From assembly GCF_000518805.1 (NCBI RefSeq), contig NZ_JAEH01000031.1:36695-70545 (forward strand): DNA of 33,851 bases, written 5' to 3'. Position numbers and translations under genes: made by a program. Positions within the stretch are counted from its first letter, which is position 1. The number at the start of each line of letters is the position of its first letter. This DNA is from Shewanella waksmanii ATCC BAA-643 (GTDB lineage: Bacteria; Pseudomonadota; Gammaproteobacteria; Enterobacterales; Shewanellaceae). The notes under the pieces are model-generated. The model had not been told where the DNA came from. It made no database searches and saw only the letters and a program-made list of their open reading frames with translations. Shown in pieces: positions 33,154-33,851 of this stretch.

Positions 33154-33851
33154 ATGTCCCAAGATGATAATCGTCCACACAATGAGCGCGCTAACACTAA
33201 GCATGACGATGATGCTAAGCAGCAAAAAAAACGCGAGCAAGTTGCCAAAAGTAAAGCCAGCAAACATGACCGCGATGTGGCAAACCTTAAAGCCAAAGAG
33301 TTCCGCGATAGCCGCACAACTCAGATAGGTAATAAGGATTTAGTTGCCGATAAGTCATGGCAAACTCAAGTGACTAGCACAACAGAAAAACCAACTGACG
33401 TCGAACCTTTGTCATCAGAAATTGAGCAGTCGGATACTATCACGGCTAAGCAAACAACGGATGCAGACCAAGTTGTCCATGAGCCAGCATCAACAGCAAG
33501 TAAGCACGCTAACCAAGCTAACGAAAGCGCCAAAAGTACAGTTGCCGCTAACCCTTTGGTGGTCGAACATGGCAGTAGCGAAACCACAGGTATTGAGTCA
33601 CAGCAAGCCAGTATCTCTCGCGGACAAGCACCTGAACTATCCTCGATTAGCCTCACACTAGCACCCAGCCCACAGACGCCTGCTAGCTTTACCGTTTCAA
33701 TGACACCAGATCTGACAGAGCCTATGGTTGGCGCACCGTTAACCACAACTGACCATACTGGCACTGGCACTGGCACTGGCACTGGCACTGGCACTGGCAC
33801 TGGCACTGGCACTGGCACTGGCACTGGCACTGGCACTGGCACTGGCACTGG
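33154..33851 (+). CDS. Start of a large Thr-Gly-repeat protein, probable secretion substrate (truncated by window)
   Basis: 232 codons are visible and the frame is open at the edge. The N-terminus is highly charged (MSQDDNRPHNERANTKHDDD, then KQQKKREQ), with no signal peptide or membrane helix, as expected for a protein with a C-terminal type I signal. A Ser/Thr/Ala/Gln-rich, presumably disordered stretch follows (about 60-195), then an uninterrupted Thr-Gly dipeptide run from about residue 202. AGGAG overlaps the HlyD stop codon, 9 bases from the ATG. Position directly after the exporter genes suggests an RTX- or adhesin-like cargo. The diagnostic repeats and secretion signal would lie beyond the window. 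Confidence 0.75.
   Translation, partial: MSQDDNRPHNERANTKHDDDAKQQKKREQVAKSKASKHDRDVANLKAKEFRDSRTTQIGNKDLVADKSWQTQVTSTTEKPTDVEPLSSEIEQSDTITAKQTTDADQVVHEPASTASKHANQANESAKSTVAANPLVVEHGSSETTGIESQQASISRGQAPELSSISLTLAPSPQTPASFTVSMTPDLTEPMVGAPLTTTDHTGTGTGTGTGTGTGTGTGTGTGTGTGTGTGT
33757..33851 (+). repeat. ACTGGC hexanucleotide array
   Basis: Fifteen full ACTGGC units plus five bases run without interruption to the window end, encoding Thr-Gly repeats. The true length is unknown. A hexamer keeps the frame when copy number changes. Confidence 0.97.

Noticed and set aside
33366..33848. Minus-strand Pro-Val-repeat frame
   Set aside because: It is the antisense of the ACTGGC array; the plus-strand frame has the ribosome site and operon position.

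Overview
The window reads as a chromosomal segment of a marine-type gammaproteobacterium, most likely Shewanella or a close relative. The reasons are the ssb / yajR-like / uvrA block, the CsdA-type DEAD-box helicase and the metF-metL-metB / metJ cluster with MetJ boxes, all with protein sequences typical of that genus. The assignment is inference from memory of the families; no search was run.

Layout. (1) 1-5168: ssb (its 3' end lies outside the window) and a YajR-like MFS exporter on the minus strand, divergent from uvrA. (2) 5169-9064: an accessory region. Three copies of a mosaic non-coding repeat lie around a five-gene, same-strand island: an XRE regulator, an ImmA/IrrE (M78) metalloprotease, a 47-residue zinc-ribbon protein, a small HNH protein and a small secreted protein. 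The repeats on the two sides of the island are inverted relative to each other and share a 60-bp core with one mismatch. (3) 9125-12204: an M28 peptidase lipoprotein and the DEAD-box helicase deaD/csdA. (4) 12528-18197: an alpha/beta-hydrolase-like protein, an LhgO-like FAD oxidoreductase, an unknown small protein, a membrane protein plus NmrA-like reductase operon divergent from its probable TetR repressor, a small lipoprotein and a cysteine-rich CWC protein. (5) 18377-23923: the methionine regulon, with metF, metBL and divergent metJ. A 312-bp MITE-like element sits between metF and metL. (6) 24104-27822: a TauE/SafE permease, a TraF-like outer-membrane protein, and a LysR/SDR divergent pair. 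(7) 28072 to the end: a type I secretion operon of two ABC proteins, an HlyD adaptor and the start of a large Thr-Gly-repeat protein cut by the window edge.

How the parts work together. In the met block, MetJ should repress metF and metBL through 8-bp tandem boxes seen upstream of both. In the TetR block, two GACC/GGTC-type dyads lie between the divergent units and one overlaps the tetR promoter. In the secretion operon the genes are coupled (ATGA overlap, 8-bp overlap, 12-bp gap). The two ATPases have complementary defects: the first lost its Walker A lysine and H-loop histidine, while the second keeps them but has a broken signature motif.

The most unusual things here are the asymmetric ATPase pair with its repeat-rich substrate, the inverted-repeat-bounded island, and the MITE with an adjoining solo terminal repeat.
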